A stretch of 64,000 nt of DNA from positions 496,001 through 560,000 of the forward strand of contig BCIV01000014.1 in the NCBI GenBank assembly GCA_001600055.1. Reading direction: 5' to 3'. Below the pieces are notes generated by a model. That model saw only the letters and a program-made list of their open reading frames with translations, was not told where the DNA came from and did no database searches. This document shows positions 38,332 to 50,256 of this stretch, piece after piece. The stretch's first letter is position 1. Every line of letters begins with the position of its first letter. Source of the stretch: Filobasidium wieringae. Taxonomy: Eukaryota > Basidiomycota > Tremellomycetes > Filobasidiales > Filobasidiaceae. Position numbers and translations under genes: made by a program.

Positions 38332-39651
38332 GCTGTGGGTTATGCGGGGTTGGACGATGGCGATGGCGATGACGATGGCGATGACGATGATGAGTCTGTT
38401 ATGATGATTGGGTCAGAGGGTTTGGGTTGTATTGGATACATGTTGCGTATTGTAGCCGACCATCGGATGAATGACCGATGCGGCTTATCCATACGCTGGA
38501 GAATTAAGCTGCAGGTGAGGTCGTCCAGGGCAAGTAGACGATGGTCCAAGGGATTGTGAGGAAATATGTGTTCGATGTCTCACTCTGTGTACTCTGTGTA
38601 GATCCTCTTCCTGGATCCTGGTGATTTAGACTGTAATCTATGAGCCAGTTACAGGGGATAGTATCGACATGAGATATCTCGAATCCCAGATATCCCGTGA
38701 CAACGTGACGATTGGTCAGACGAGATTACAAATGACGAATCCCGCTCCATCCGACGGAAACGCGGGGGAGCGGACTTGGTTGATTGATGGATTGATTGTG
38801 CCAAGGGGCCGGCGATCGTGATCGTTTGACCGTGACCGTGACCGGGAATTCTTGGTGCTTCGAGTTTTATGGATGACGGGTCGCGAACGTGGGTCTCTTG
38901 TTGCCTTGTTGCTTGTTGCGAGATGAGATCAGAGTGATTTTTTGTTGTTCATCGTATATCGTAGAATTGATCATCTAATCTCTACTCCTCCACATTTACG
39001 ATCCAGACCTCCACCATGATTCATACCATCCATTGGATTGAAATCGTCTTACCAACACCGAGCACGAAACGCAACAATGATCTATAATCTCGGCTGACCA
39101 ACCCTCCAAGCCCGTCCTCGCGCTAAGACCAACGATTTCTTCCGTCCAGATCTGGGTCCGTGGGAGTGATGATCCCAGAGAACCTTCCCTGCGGATCCCG
39201 CGGGGGTCCTGCCGAAGCGTAAGAGCGTCGCTGAGTCGCCGAGCGATGTGCGCGTGCTGGACGGTGCCGAGTGCAACAAACGTGAACGTGCAAACGTGGA
39301 GGTTGGCGCTGGCGCGGTTGGTCAGCCGTGTCCGCGTACGGGCGGGCATTCCGGCGGGCTTGGCTTATTCAGTGCGAGCGATTGCTGCGATGCTGAGTGT
39401 TTGACTCGATTGCGAATTCCTCTCGTTGGCTGAGCTGAGCTAAGCTGAGGGTTGTTCAGCTTTGGATGCCGGTCACGGGCACGGCTTTGGGTGGTGCACA
39501 GGGAGAGCTGTAGCTGTAGGGAGAGGTATAAGAGGTATATAGTGGACAAGGTGCATACGATGTACAGATCGTACAGAACAACCACACTACACGTTATAAT
39601 ACTACTATCACACACTACCACTTTACTACCACACACAACCACCCTCAAACA
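38332..39651. other. Long intergenic region with GATGGC/GATGAC simple repeat
   Basis: 1.3 kb between two plus-strand genes. A hexamer-like run of GATGGC and GATGAC units occupies about 38356-38394. The part before 39652 carries a TATA-like GGTATATAGTGG (near 39534-39545) and an A/C-rich leader with CACACACTACCAC words. No gene with recognisable features on either strand; the ORFs here are short and of odd composition. Confidence 0.45.
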
Positions 39652-40968
39652 ATGTCAACCACAACCCCACCTCACACTCACGTACACGTACATCAACTAA
39701 CCCCCTACCCAATCCCGGAGGAAGAAGACGCAAACGCTTTCCCCTTCCCTACCCTCCCCATCCCATCCGCATCCTCATCCGCATCCACTTATACCGCAAG
39801 TTCACAACAAAGAGTACAGGCCCCTTCCCCCTGGACGATGAAACATGGGTTCTCATTCTCCTCCCCGCCCGTGACTCCTGCTCGACCTCTCGCGTTCACT
39901 CGCTCGTCCGTCGGTACCGGTATGGGCATGAGCACCGGGATGGGATCGCTGAAACAAAGACCACACGCGACCTCCCACCCCTCCGCTCATTTCGCTCTCC
40001 AACCGCCCCAGAGCCCATCCGAGGGGGGTAAAATCCCACCCGGTCTTTTACTCAAGAGGAGGTCTAGCGTTTGTAGTACCGCCAGTACCACGAGCACCGG
40101 CTCGAGCGTGGGGACTCAGGAAAGCTTGATGAGCGAGAAGAGTTGGGGGAATTGGGAGGTCGGGCCGGTTTCTCCTCCCTCGATGTCCAGCGCCACCACC
40201 ACCACCACCACCACGACGCCTGCGACGAGACCAGAGCTGAGGGAACGACGACGAGGATCAGAACGTTCAGACATTTCGGATGGACCGGACGAGATCCTGA
40301 TCACACCCCAGACCGACCTGTTTCATTCTTTCGAAGAGGACGGCGAGATGCCACTTTCCGCCAAAGACGGGTTCAGGTTTGGATCTTCTTCTTTCGGGAA
40401 GAACAAGATGGATCTCGTTCATCCCACTTCCAACTCGATCTCGCAGATCGCCGGGAAAAGACTATTCCCACCCATCGAGACGCTCTTCGAGGAAGACGAG
40501 GAACCCCCGATCTTGACGGTCGGCCTTGTACGTGTCGGCGGACTCGGAAGGGGGAGGTTGTTTGAGGCCTCGGATAGGGTTATTAGACTTAATCCGGCTC
40601 GATCCCCCACTACCCCGACCGCGATGATGATGATCCCAACGACGATGACCCCGACGGCCACGGCGACCGCGACGATACCGAAAAGACCAACGTTTAAACG
40701 AAAGATCACCCCTAGACCTGGTCTTACCCCGCTCCCCCCGACCACGCATAACCGGTTCGGACCTAAACACCAGGATTTCGAAGGGTTTATTACTGAGGAA
40801 TCAGAGGCGGAATCGCAATCGGAGGAGGACTTAGCGATCAATGACGATCTGAACGCAAGGGAAGAATGTAAGCGGGGCAGAAGCCCGACGAGAAGACCCG
40901 CGTGGGGTGGGGATGGGAGGACATTCAGTTCGGTCCTGGAACGAGGCAGGGTTTGGGTCTCGCTTTGA
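39652..40968 (+). CDS. Ser/Thr/Pro-rich unknown protein
   Basis: Single exon of 438 aa from ATG 39652 in an AACAATG context, starting MSTTTPPHTHVHVHQLTPYP. No family recognised. Features: SP/TP sites throughout, a run of Thr codons (ACC)n/(ACG) near 40196-40217, a segment DEILITPQTDLFHSFEEDGE, RLFPPIETLFEEDEEPPILT, an Ala/Thr/Met low-complexity block (near 40620-40680) and a more conserved-looking basic block KRPTFKRKITPRPGL before FEGFITEESEAESQSEEDL. The pattern of short ordered motifs in a disordered chain suggests a phosphoregulated scaffold or cell-cycle type protein, which is inference. Strong codon bias to C/G third positions supports true coding. Confidence 0.7.
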   Translation: MSTTTPPHTHVHVHQLTPYPIPEEEDANAFPFPTLPIPSASSSASTYTASSQQRVQAPSPWTMKHGFSFSSPPVTPARPLAFTRSSVGTGMGMSTGMGSLKQRPHATSHPSAHFALQPPQSPSEGGKIPPGLLLKRRSSVCSTASTTSTGSSVGTQESLMSEKSWGNWEVGPVSPPSMSSATTTTTTTTPATRPELRERRRGSERSDISDGPDEILITPQTDLFHSFEEDGEMPLSAKDGFRFGSSSFGKNKMDLVHPTSNSISQIAGKRLFPPIETLFEEDEEPPILTVGLVRVGGLGRGRLFEASDRVIRLNPARSPTTPTAMMMIPTTMTPTATATATIPKRPTFKRKITPRPGLTPLPPTTHNRFGPKHQDFEGFITEESEAESQSEEDLAINDDLNAREECKRGRSPTRRPAWGGDGRTFSSVLERGRVWVSL

Positions 40969-41285
40969 TCTGGAAGGAATCGTTCTGAGATGGAAGGGTC
41001 GAGGTGGAGTATAATGAACACGAAGTTGGATAGAGGGGTTGACGAAAATGAAGACCGCAAGGTTTTATTACGATAAGTTTGATCAGTTGTATGACGGTTA
41101 TAATGTGTTTAGATTAGGAAAAGTCCGCTTGCCCGGCTGGTTGTATACAATATGGTTTGAGAGATATTCGAAAGACGATCCCGCTCTGAATCGGTCGATT
41201 GTGATGTCTTTACAAAAAGCGTTCTTGGACCTTGAGTGAGTAGGGTGATCCTAGGACCTGGTTCTCCTCCTGCGCTACATGTGAG

Positions 41286-41552
41286 ATGAGTTCGTCCGCT
41301 CTTGCTCCAGGCTCCCAAGCGGATGGCCGCGAAGCACTATCCGATTGGGCCTACCGTGCTGAGCCATACAATGACGCCATTCGCACCGTATCTGCAAAGC
41401 TCGGCTACGGCGAATACCTCATCTCTCACAAGTCTCGAGCGTTTGCTACTCAACAGGCTGTCTGCCACGGTAGGTCGATCCTAGAGCTTTTCCATCTGAC
41501 AGTCCACTCATTGCACATCTACCCTTTCTCTGTCATAGGCATCCCCCTGTGA
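41286..41552 (+). CDS. Possible spliced micro-protein of about 65 aa
   Basis: From ATG 41286 the frame reads MSSSALAPGSQADGREALSD, then WAYRAEPYNDAIRTVSAKLG and YGEYLISHKSRAFATQQAVC. A GTAGGT donor at 41470 and a GTCATAG acceptor at 41538 remove a 69-nt intron and join H-G to IPL followed by TGA at 41550-41552. The composition is that of a small soluble protein. No family recognised; the evidence is only a clean frame plus matching splice signals, so it could be chance. Confidence 0.3.
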   Translation: MSSSALAPGSQADGREALSDWAYRAEPYNDAIRTVSAKLGYGEYLISHKSRAFATQQAVCHGRSILELFHLTVHSLHIYPFSVIGIPL

Positions 41553-43261
41553 GAGATACAGCACGCCCTTGGCCATAGGATTGGGTCAGATACTATAAGA
41601 ACTACCGGCCGTAACCCGGCAATGCCGGGAAGAACCTATAAGAATTGAACTCAGGGCTACGTCAAATATCCCTGTTCACTTGCTTCTCAAATACACACGT
41701 TGAGCTCTAGCAATCGCAGCAGGCATATGAACTGGATTGCCCAGTGACTATGTTACCCAGACTGCTCCGTAGTATCTAGGTCCTTTTGCGTCCGGCTTCG
41801 CCTTCCTGATTCCACGTCGTCATTCTCGTCACCAGTCGTTTCATCCTCCTCTTCCCTCATATATATGCCGAGTGGTCGAGACGGGCCGGCCTGCGCTGTT
41901 CGAACGCGATAGCTCGTCCGCTGGATAGAGATGATTTGGCTCGTGATCGGTACATCACCGTTGCATTAACCCTCATACAGGTTTCCTTTCTTGTTGTAAC
42001 AGTCAAACGTTCCGGATCGAGCGGTGCGATCAAAGTAGGCCCGATCGAATCCAGAGAAAGCAGCTCAAGTGGATGAAAAGCCATAACGTACATGATTATG
42101 CACTCACAGCATGTCGACGATCCCCTAACCGATAAAGAGACTTTTGTGGATATCGCTCGCGACATACTCAAACTACCCCTCTGAACCATAGATATCAAGG
42201 GCTCGTCATCATGACTGTACAGACCTCGCCTACAATCTAAGCATCCGGCACCCTCTTTCTTCTTGTCCCTTCCACCGGATCAAACACCCGAAAACTCACG
42301 TTTCAGCGTGAGCAGGACGAAGACGCATGACGGCGGATCTCAATATCTTCGTGCTCAGACGCCTTTTCTTCTCTTTGAGAATCAGGCTGAAGTTCATGTA
42401 AATCCGGCAGTTCGTACCTCTCTCCGACTGGTCGTTTTGCCACTACAATCGGCCCCACAAAGCAAACAAGGTGCGCTCGAGTAGCGCATGGTCGGCATTC
42501 TCTATCCGATCAGTCGAGCTACAGCAACGCTTTGGCCAACCGTATACGACCGCCTATCAAAGAAATACAGCCCGGCGTTCTAGAGATCGACGGATGATTC
42601 CCAAAGACTTCGCCCTAGCTGATAACGTTTGGGTTCGAATTTAGGGCGGAAATTAGAGCGGGAACTAGTGAGTAGATTTATCGACTTGTTAGCGCGCGCG
42701 AGACCAGATAAGCCCTTCTCAATTTCGGTTCGGATGAGTGATCAACGCTCGTTCATAGGAAGAACTGAAATCTGACTGATTCAACAAGGCACCGTAGAAT
42801 CACACTACTGATACCCCGGTAGTTTGCCGCGTTCCGAACGATACCAATCTATACCCTGCGTCCGGTCACGCATCAGCCACGGTCTTCCATCGAGAGGTAT
42901 GAGTCCTGTTCTTCGCTAGGTCACTCATTCTGACACCATCGCTCACGGAATTTCCTGATTGAAAGATTGTGATTTCCCTCGAGCACAATGGACGAGTTTC
43001 CTTTGTAGTGTCTCTAGAGTTTTAAATAAAGTGATATTATGGAGCTTTGGGAATATGGTATCATGATATCATCCAAGAGAAATAGAGAGAGAGAGAGAGA
43101 GAGTCAGGTAATCATGGTCGATGATAGAGTGGTGTATAGTAATTGTTGACATCTCTGCACCTGGCGGTGCCGGACAAAACCGTAGGGAAATCTGCGGTTT
43201 CTTTCGCCTGCTTTCGTCGAGGCGCAGTCTTGAGTCTTTTTGTATCGCCCTCTGCGCAAGT
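41553..43261. other. Gene-poor region with coding-like fragments
   Basis: 1.7 kb between the micro-gene candidate and the 3' end of the regulator gene. On the plus strand two spliced fragments look protein-like. One (about 41870-42184) reads PLDRDDLARDR, then across a GTACAT...AACAG intron QTFRIERCDQSRPDRIQRKQ and, after a second intron, DDPLTDKETFVDIARDILKL and a stop. The other (about 42355-42646) reads PFLLFENQAEVHVNPAVRTS and, after a GTGCGC...ATCAG intron, YQRNTARRSRDRRMIPKDFA with a stop. Minus-strand frames over the same bases also look partly coding (MYVMAFHPLELLSLDSIGP), so strand cannot be decided. Could be a decayed element, a missed gene or noise. Confidence 0.3.
43084..43105. repeat. 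(AG)11 microsatellite
   Basis: Uninterrupted AG dinucleotide repeat of 22 nt, in the 3' flank of the Zn2Cys6 regulator gene. Confidence 0.95.
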
Positions 43262-46200
43262 TTAGAGCTGTATTCCAAACTCCGCTTGGTGAGAAAGGCC
43301 GAAGAAAAGCTGGTTGAAACCTTGGTCACCGAAAAGCGCGTCGGCGTCCCATAATTCTACATCTGTGAGAATGTTCATTCCATTAAAGTCTAGATTGTAC
43401 GTCCCCGTTTAGTTCGAGATAAACATACCAGTATCCTGATCTCCGACTATTAGTGCGCTGCCTTCCAAGGATTGAAAGACTGAATCTCGTAGATTTAGAA
43501 TCTCTGAAAAGTTTTCGGCTCCTTCCGATCGGTCGCAATCGAAAACAATGCGCTGGTAAAACCCTTTTTGTAAATCAGTTGCCCAGAAAATGGGTAGTTC
43601 CTACGTACCATTTCGGCCTCTGAAAGAATTGTATCAATAGTACCACCATGCGAGACGCCCTCCAAATTGAGCCTATCACTGCGCCTAGCTAAATAGGGGT
43701 ATCGTCATCGTTTGATGTCCTCTGCACCTTCGTATCGTCCTATACAACTCACCCAGAGCCGCCGCAATCCAGCCGACACCGAGCCAGATATCGGCCTGTT
43801 CCCGCAGAACCTTTGCACACACTTGGAAGCTCTTCAGCGCAGAAGAACTCAGCAACGTCTTCCTTTTCTGAGCTCGCTTGTGTTCCTTCATCCGTAATGA
43901 TCGGATTTCTGAGCGAGATCGTCGAGATTCAGCCGGTCTATCTCAGCTAGGACACGGGTAACGGACCTGTCGTCCACGTAGAGGCAGCAACATAGAACGT
44001 CTGATTTATGAATGGGTTATTCAAAAGTAGCTTTCGCGTGGAGGCCTGAATGAACGAGATCGACAAGGCATCAGCTGACAGTCATCTGAGCGGATGATGT
44101 CTGGTTCGAAACCCACACCCATTGACGATATGATCTCCTGAACATTTCGCGCAGCCGTCTTTTGAATGTCTAGTGCTTCAGCTAGAGAAATCTGCGAAAA
44201 CAAGGCTCGTGCATGAATGAAGGGCTCTCGATACAAGATACCGATCATGCAGTAGTACTATCACATTCGCAAGACCTGCTCAACAAGGCAGCCGGATTTG
44301 GAAAGTGACAGTGAACTTGCCCACAGATGGAGATGTATAAACATGTCGCCATTATTAGCTTGTATGTGAGCAATGAGACTGGTAATCTGGTTAGCATATA
44401 TACTAATAAACTCTCGACTATGGACATACTTATCGACGTTCCATACCAGTTCCGGAGGGAGAGAATCATATGTCGAGATGATCAAATTCTCAGTCTCCGC
44501 AAGCGTCGACAGCTGTTTCTCAAATTCAGGCTCCACAATCAGGTTACGCCAGTAGTTTTCACCTTGCCCGGACCTCGACCCGGGTCTCGTCTCAATCGGA
44601 CTGTTGGCACCAGTCGCAGCACCGCTCAAGCCTGCCATATTAGGCAGCCAGTAGGATGATGAATTGACCGATTGAGCGACGGTGCTGTAGTATCTGGTAA
44701 GACGTAGATTGTACGCGAATGCGGAGGACGGTCTTCCCAGATTGTTGTCTAGTTGCACAGGTGTTTCTGTTGGTGGTTCAGCGATCTCTATGTGCGAGTC
44801 GAGAAATGTTACAGGACGACCTGTCCCGATCGACAGCAATCTATCGAGCAGGTAAACACTTAGTAGATAGGGGATTCAGCGCGATCACGACGCTGAACTC
44901 ATATGAGAGTCAGCTCACCACCAAAACAACGTTGAGGAGGGCCGAAGACCGAGCCTTCTGTTCATCCTCCGGTGACCACCTAAATCTGTGACCATGCGCA
45001 TAGCCAATCCTGTATACGCCCAAAGACCTAGATCTCCCTAAAAATCAGTCTCGAGGAGCGGTCGATGTAGGAAGCGTCCCACCTGCTTCGTTATTCATTC
45101 CAAGCTCGTAGTACGCGAGAAAGAGTAGGGCTGCCACGACGTTAGGTGAGGGCATACCCAACAATGGAATGAGGAGCTGTTTGGCGTTATCCGCAAAAGC
45201 TACTCCACGACAAAAACGATATTGATCGATTGCCACGATTTCAGGAAGTTCGCAAAATCTGGCTTCCGTGGCATTGAGGTCTGGTAATCAGTACGGCCGT
45301 TGTGGAAGCGTATGGGATTTGATGATCCTACTGACCTGGAGCTAAGGGCACACATCGTGTTCACCGCTAACACCGTTCCGGCATCGATGCTATCCTTCAA
45401 ACGATCTTCCATCTCCTGTCGAGCGACGAACGGGAAGATGGAGCCAAAATGTTCGAAGAAGACATCTAGGAGTATGCCTTGTAGATCATAACGTGGCAGC
45501 CGAGTTCGTGCATCGATAAGAGGCTGTTTAGGCATATTCAAGAACGACGATGGCTCTAGGTTGCGTCCAGGTGGAGCGTTGCGAGTTGGATCAGGGGATG
45601 GAATGTCGTCCTCAAATCCTGATGGACGGTCCGTGCGATTTATGTTGTTAGTCCGAATCGCTAGACGTATCCGGCCTAAGCCAGGGTTGATTGCGGTAGG
45701 TCCGTAAGGCCTGATAAGTACAGATCTTGAGACGTGATCTCAATGCATTTTGAAAAGATCTGACTTACCTGAAGTATTCATAGGACAGGGTGCTATGGTT
45801 CTCTGCTGACCGAGCGGGTATTGCAGATCCTACAGGTCTTGCGGAAGATGGTGCCATGGGTAAGGATAGAGGACCTGTCAGCTCATTCTCGTGAGGACTG
45901 TACAATGTGGAACTTTGAGGATGATTCAGTCTTAAGAGCCTATGAACGATGTCAGGGTGTTAATTAATTTCGGACTGATGGGACGATCGGATACGTAGTC
46001 AACGGGACTTACTCTTCAGCTGCCGAAAGCATGCCACATTCTTGATCGTCGATGAGCGATGAAACCGGAATGCCCGTCATTTGGGCACTCTGGTGATGCA
46101 TTAAACTCGAGTAACCACTTGGCTCATGTCGATGCGCAGATATCGTGCTGTCGTGAATTGGTGCGTTTGGAAGTCTGCTGTCCGAGATGTTTGGCGTCAA

Positions 46201-46664
46201 GAAGGCGTATGATCTGGATGACGGTTATCGCAGAAACGAGGGATGCATGGACTGATCAATGAATATGATTGTCGTTTACGAGATGTTCTAGCGATAGCAT
46301 ACGTAGCAGTCTCCTCAAACGAGTCCCCTTCGTTTCCTTCGTCCGTGTCTGCCAGGACGGGATTGCTCACGTTAAGGTCATCACTCCGTATTCGAAAATC
46401 CTCAATGCCTGCGTTTCTCTCATCGATTGGCCCGGGCGTATAGGAACTCTGGTTGTTCAGCTGCCTGAATCTCGTCTTTCTCCTGTCTCCTTCAGGCCAT
46501 TTGCACAACCATTCGTGATTGCGGCAATGACCGCATGTCGGTTGTGAAGAATCGCATTTCCGCTTTCGGTCGCGGCAATTCAGGCATGCGATGGGGCCTC
46601 TCTTGCGTTTTATAGACTCATTAGAATCTCCCATATTCTGATCGAACGAAGTACTCTCAGACAT
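43262..46664 (-). CDS. Zn2Cys6 transcription factor with fungal regulatory domain
   Basis: Starts MSESTSFDQNMGDSNES. The binuclear zinc cluster is complete: CLNCRDRKRKCDSSQPTCGH then CRNHEWLC, i.e. CX2CX6CX6CX2CX6C, preceded by the basic KRKRGPIA. A linker of about 250 disordered residues follows, then the fungal-specific regulatory domain: RYDLQGILLDVFFEHFGSIF, PFVARQEMEDRLKDSIDAGT, VLAVNTMCALSSR, VVAALLFLAYYELGMNNEAG, GDLGLWAYTGLAMRM-type segment and the PxD/E motif after GTGRPVTFLDSHIEIAEPP. C-terminal exons carry YREPFIHARALFSQISLAEA, LKSFQVCAKVLREQADIWLG, and the tail FNQLFFGLSHQAEFGIQL with stop at 43262. Many introns; about 850 aa. It ends next to nothing else and begins 179 bp from the polyol dehydrogenase 3' end, so it is a candidate regulator of the genes to its right. 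Confidence 0.8.
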
Positions 46665-46843
46665 GACATTACTATCAGCGGTTCATCCTAACTCTTAAAG
46701 TATAGAGTAACAGGCAGGTCGATTATTGCTCATCAGCTGTATCCATCCCAGGACGAGCGATTGTGCGGACATCAGCGGGAATGTTACGTCATATGATGAT
46801 TATACGATGTCCGCAAGCCGGCGATTCCTATGGCCCTAATGAT

Positions 46844-48134
46844 CTAGAAGTCTACAATTTGCACCTTGATACTACCTGATTTTGGATCGGCAGAAGTCCC
46901 AAAAGCTTCTACTGCCTCCTCCAACCGGTAGGTATGTGTGATCATCTCTTCAACACCCTCCAATTTGTTGGCGTGCAGCATACGAAGCACAAGAGGCCAC
47001 GTGTTGATGTACCGAAACAAGAAACGGACGTCCACCTCTCGCATTGACAAAAACTGCAATGGAATCATCTGTTCGTTATGTCCATTACCGATTTCCATAA
47101 GGACCCCGCCAGCTTGTAAAGCTATTAGTTCAGGAGGAGACAGTCCGTTCATTAGTGAGATGACGGGGTCCATTAATGTCGGCAGAACTGACCATAGCCT
47201 GCTCCATAGAAACTGCTCTGTGCGCCGGTACATTCGAGCGCAATCTGCGGCAACAGCTCTGGCTCGATCGTCGAGAAAAGCTTCTTGATTCGCGAAGCGA
47301 TCTCTAAGCCATCCCAAGATATATCGCAACACAAAGTCATATCTGCACCCATTTGCTTTGCCCTAATCAGCTTCTCGGGCGCAATATCCGTCACCAATAT
47401 TGGGTATGCGCCAGAGGCTTTGGCTATAGCGAGAGCGTTTAGCCCGATAGGGCCTGCTCCGCAAATCATGACTGGTTGACCGAACTTGAGCTCTGATCGT
47501 TGAATGCCACCTAAGGCGACTGAAATGGGCTCTACCAACGCTGCGGTTGCATAAGACATTCCTTCGGGGATCTTGTGCAGGAAGGATGCCTTGTGAGCGA
47601 TGTACCGAGCTAGAGTACCGTGGGTTGGAGGCGTTCCCGAGAACCTGGAAGGACACCAAGTGAAGTCAACAATACGGTAACCTATACATCAAAGGGTGGA
47701 ACGCACTTCACTGTGGGACATAGGTTATATCTCCCCTTATTACACTGCATACATGCCCAGCAACTGACACCGGGTTCGATCGAAACCCTGTCTCCAGGCC
47801 TGACATTCGTTACCTGGTCTCCAACCGACAGCACCAATCCCGATGATTCGTGACCGAGAATTAGATCCTCCTGGATGCAGTAGTCGCCGATTCCACCCGA
47901 TTTCCAGAACTTCACGTCGGATCCACAGATTCTGTTATGTCAGCAAATTGATTCAAAATCTTTCCAATTTACTACCTGCAGAGACATATACGATACTCAC
48001 CCTGTGCATTTGACATGAACGATGGCTTCATCAGCTCGAGCGACGGGAAAAGGAATCTCCTTGCTGTATATCTTGTGATCAGCGGTCACGAAGAGAGCGA
48101 TGTTCGGCTTGCGCGACGTTTCATCTTCGTCCAT
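46844..48134 (-). CDS. NAD-dependent polyol dehydrogenase (L-arabinitol/sorbitol type)
   Basis: Medium-chain zinc dehydrogenase. From ATG 48134: MDEDETSRKPNIALFVTADH. The catalytic zinc site is CTGICGSDVKFWKSGGIG with GHESSG; the structural zinc cysteines are in VSCWACMQCNKGRYNLC. The cofactor fold shows GAGPIGLNALAIAKASGA and then VTDI, an acidic residue at the end of the second strand that favours NAD over NADP. The FWKxGxIG block after CGSD is typical of L-arabinitol 4-dehydrogenase and xylitol dehydrogenase. Introns: about 47939-48000 (TG|ICGS), about 47647-47705 and about 47132-47202 (GAGY|ALQAGG). Ends KVQIVDF, stop at 46844; about 375 aa. The substrate cannot be fixed from sequence alone: L-arabinitol, xylitol or sorbitol. 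It is divergent from the aldo-keto reductase. Confidence 0.86.
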
Positions 48135-48463
48135 TGTCCTGGATTCACGTAACTGACTAGGTGGGTTGTAAACAATTGGAGACATCACTGCTAGGTTGAA
48201 TGCAAGTATCGATGCCAAATGCGAGCCATCAAGTTCCATGACTGCCACAGTTATATCGCCGCAACGCCGAATCAAGGCCGAACATGGACGCGGCAACGTG
48301 AACAATTCAGGTTTCCACTTACCCGCGCGCTCACGATCTGCCCATATAGAATCTCTTGATATGCGAGATCTCGTTGTATCTTCCGGCAGGAATCAGCCCC
48401 GCCTCATTCACATCGCCTTTCGAGTACATAGTATCCACTCAAACGTATCAATCCGTACACGAA
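48135..48463. promoter_or_regulatory. Shared promoter of polyol dehydrogenase and aldo-keto reductase
   Basis: 329 bp between the two divergent start codons. CGG/CCG triplets typical of Zn2Cys6 half-sites occur in a small cluster (CGCCGCAACGCCGAATCAAGGCCGAA around 48257-48282, and TTCCGGCAGG near 48380), without a perfect inverted pair. No clear TATA box on the plus side. The common upstream region suggests co-expression. Confidence 0.5.
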
Positions 48464-49847
48464 ATGTCTCTCGGTAGAATTATTACACTCAATAATGGTG
48501 TCAAGGTTAGTGAAGCGTTTGATCGTTAGCCGCTGTAAATCCTAATGTCCTGGCCCGTGATTCTCCTAGATGCCACAGGTAGGTCTAGGAACCTGGCAGA
48601 GCGCGCCCGGAGAGGTAGAGAAAGCTGTTGAGCACTCTCTGAAAGTAGGTTACAGGTAAGGGTCAGAGGTCGTCGTGCGATGGAACCATCGGAAGGCTCA
48701 ATCTGTGTTTACTCGGATCTTATTAAGGCATATCGATGCCGCCCTTATCTATGGTAATCAGAATGAAGTCGGACAAGGAATAAAGAATTCTGGGGTCGCT
48801 CGTGAAGATATTTTCCTCGTTTCTAAGGTAAGTGTTCGAGGACCTCAGAGTCGCTCTCAACATAGCGATCCAGGCTAATTCATCTGCTCGTGCGGGGGTT
48901 AGCTCTGGAACAATTCTCATCGTCATGAACTAGTCGCTGCCGATCTTAATCTAACACTGAAGCAGTTGGGCACCGAATATCTTGATCTTTGGTTGATCGT
49001 ACGTATGAATTCGGTTGATCAATCCGTCCGGCTGATAGCTTACTATATTGATTGTGATCATGTTCCCAGCACTGGCCCGTCCCCTTTGCTCCTGGGGACG
49101 AGCTGTCGAAATTGACTCAGGACAAATCAGAGGTCGTAATCGATACTGAAGCACCGGGTATTGTCGAGACCTGGAAGGCTGTTGTCGATATCTACCAGAA
49201 GAGCGGCAAAGTCAAAGCAATCGGGGTTTCGAACTTCACCAAGAAGCATCTCGAGATGATCATCGAAGCTACAGGTGTCGTACCGGCCGTGAACCAGATT
49301 GAAGCTCACCCCGGGTTGCAACAAGACGATTTGGAAGGTAAGGCTGAGAGACCAAGCCGCAACGCCGTCAGAGGCTGATAAGATCGCTTCCCAAACCCAG
49401 CTTACGGCAAAGAGAAAGGCATCCACTTCACAGCTTACTCACCTCTGGGCAACAACATCACAGGGAATCCGAGAATCGTCGACTCTGCCGAAATCAAAGA
49501 GATCGCTGACAGGTCTCAGAAAGATCCAGCTCAAGTTCTAATCGCATGGGTAACATACAAGGGGTTCAGCGTTATCCCTAAAAGCGTTACGCCAAGCCGA
49601 ATCGAAAGCAACTTCAGTATGTCAACGATCCCTTTCTTTCCAGTTTGATACCAGGCTGATCGGCGTCCGTTCGCCTGCCATTCCATCAGAGGACCACAAG
49701 TTGTCTGAGGAGGACTTTAAGGCGATCGCTACGTTGGGCCGCAAAAACGCCATTAGATATAACGTCCCGCTGCTGTATTCGCCCAAATGGGACATCGACG
49801 TTTTCGATAGCGAACAAGAAAGCAAAGCAAGCCGAAAGGTTTGGTGA
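48464..49847 (+). CDS. Aldo-keto reductase (Gcy1/Gld1/xylose-reductase group)
   Basis: NADPH-linked carbonyl reductase. Starts MSLGRIITLNNGVK, then MPQVGLGTWQSAPGEVEKAV, HIDAALIYGNQNEVGQGI with catalytic Asp and Tyr, the catalytic Lys in LVSKLWNNSHRH and the His in LIHWPVPFAPGDE. Further AKR signatures are KAIGVSNFTKKHLEMII, NQIEAHPGLQQDDL, GIHFTAYSPLG and the cofactor motif VIPKSVTPSRIESNF. The C-terminus is LYSPKWDIDVFDSEQESKAS. Seven or eight small exons; the start at 48464 precedes an intron at about 48506. About 325 aa, family-typical. The 'VIPKSVTPSRI' form is seen in Gcy1/Ypr1/Gld1-like enzymes, which act on glyceraldehyde, aldoses or uronic acids. Next to a polyol dehydrogenase and a sugar porter, an aldose is a likely substrate, but that is inference. 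Confidence 0.88.
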
Positions 49848-50256
49848 TGGCTTTGTAAGACGCATTGATGGAATACCGATAGAAGAAGCTTTGTATTCCC
49901 CTTGCTCCTGCATTTTGAGCGTGATCCACAATCAAAGCTATGCTCGTGGTTTCCGGCTGAGTGCGATGTGCTTGCTTGATAGCTGAATATCGTTGTTCCG
50001 CCAGAACAACATCCGATGTATACGCTCCTTAGATTGTGTGGTGAGGTCATTCTGGTTATGCAAAGAATATTCAATGATTTTATGACGGACCGTCCAAAGC
50101 GATCTGTGGCAAACTCGACAATACGATGTCTAACAACTTAGGGGTACAAATATTGTAGCATAATCATCCGGACCTTTCCTCCTGTCACCCATTCAAAAAT
50201 GATCCTTATTGAAAAAAGAAAAGAAATTTGAAAAAAGAAAAGAAATAAGACACAGT
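49848..50256. other. Convergent 3' region with 17-bp A/G tandem repeat
   Basis: About 400 bp between the 3' ends of the aldo-keto reductase and the DUF1593 gene. The word GAAAAAAGAAAAGAAAT occurs twice in a row (50211-50227 and 50230-50246). On the minus strand these are T-rich and sit just past the stop of the DUF1593 gene, so they may be part of its polyadenylation region. No gene seen. Confidence 0.6.

Noticed and set aside
40116..41060. Long minus-strand frame of about 213 aa over the Ser/Thr-rich gene.
   Set aside because: Antisense to a single-exon gene with a good start context; Val/Gly runs come from complementing Thr/Ala codon repeats.
41048..41239. Plus-strand frame of about 63 aa starting MKTARFYYDKFDQLYDGYN.
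   Set aside because: Directly behind the stop of the preceding gene, no splice continuation, no family features; probably 3' UTR.
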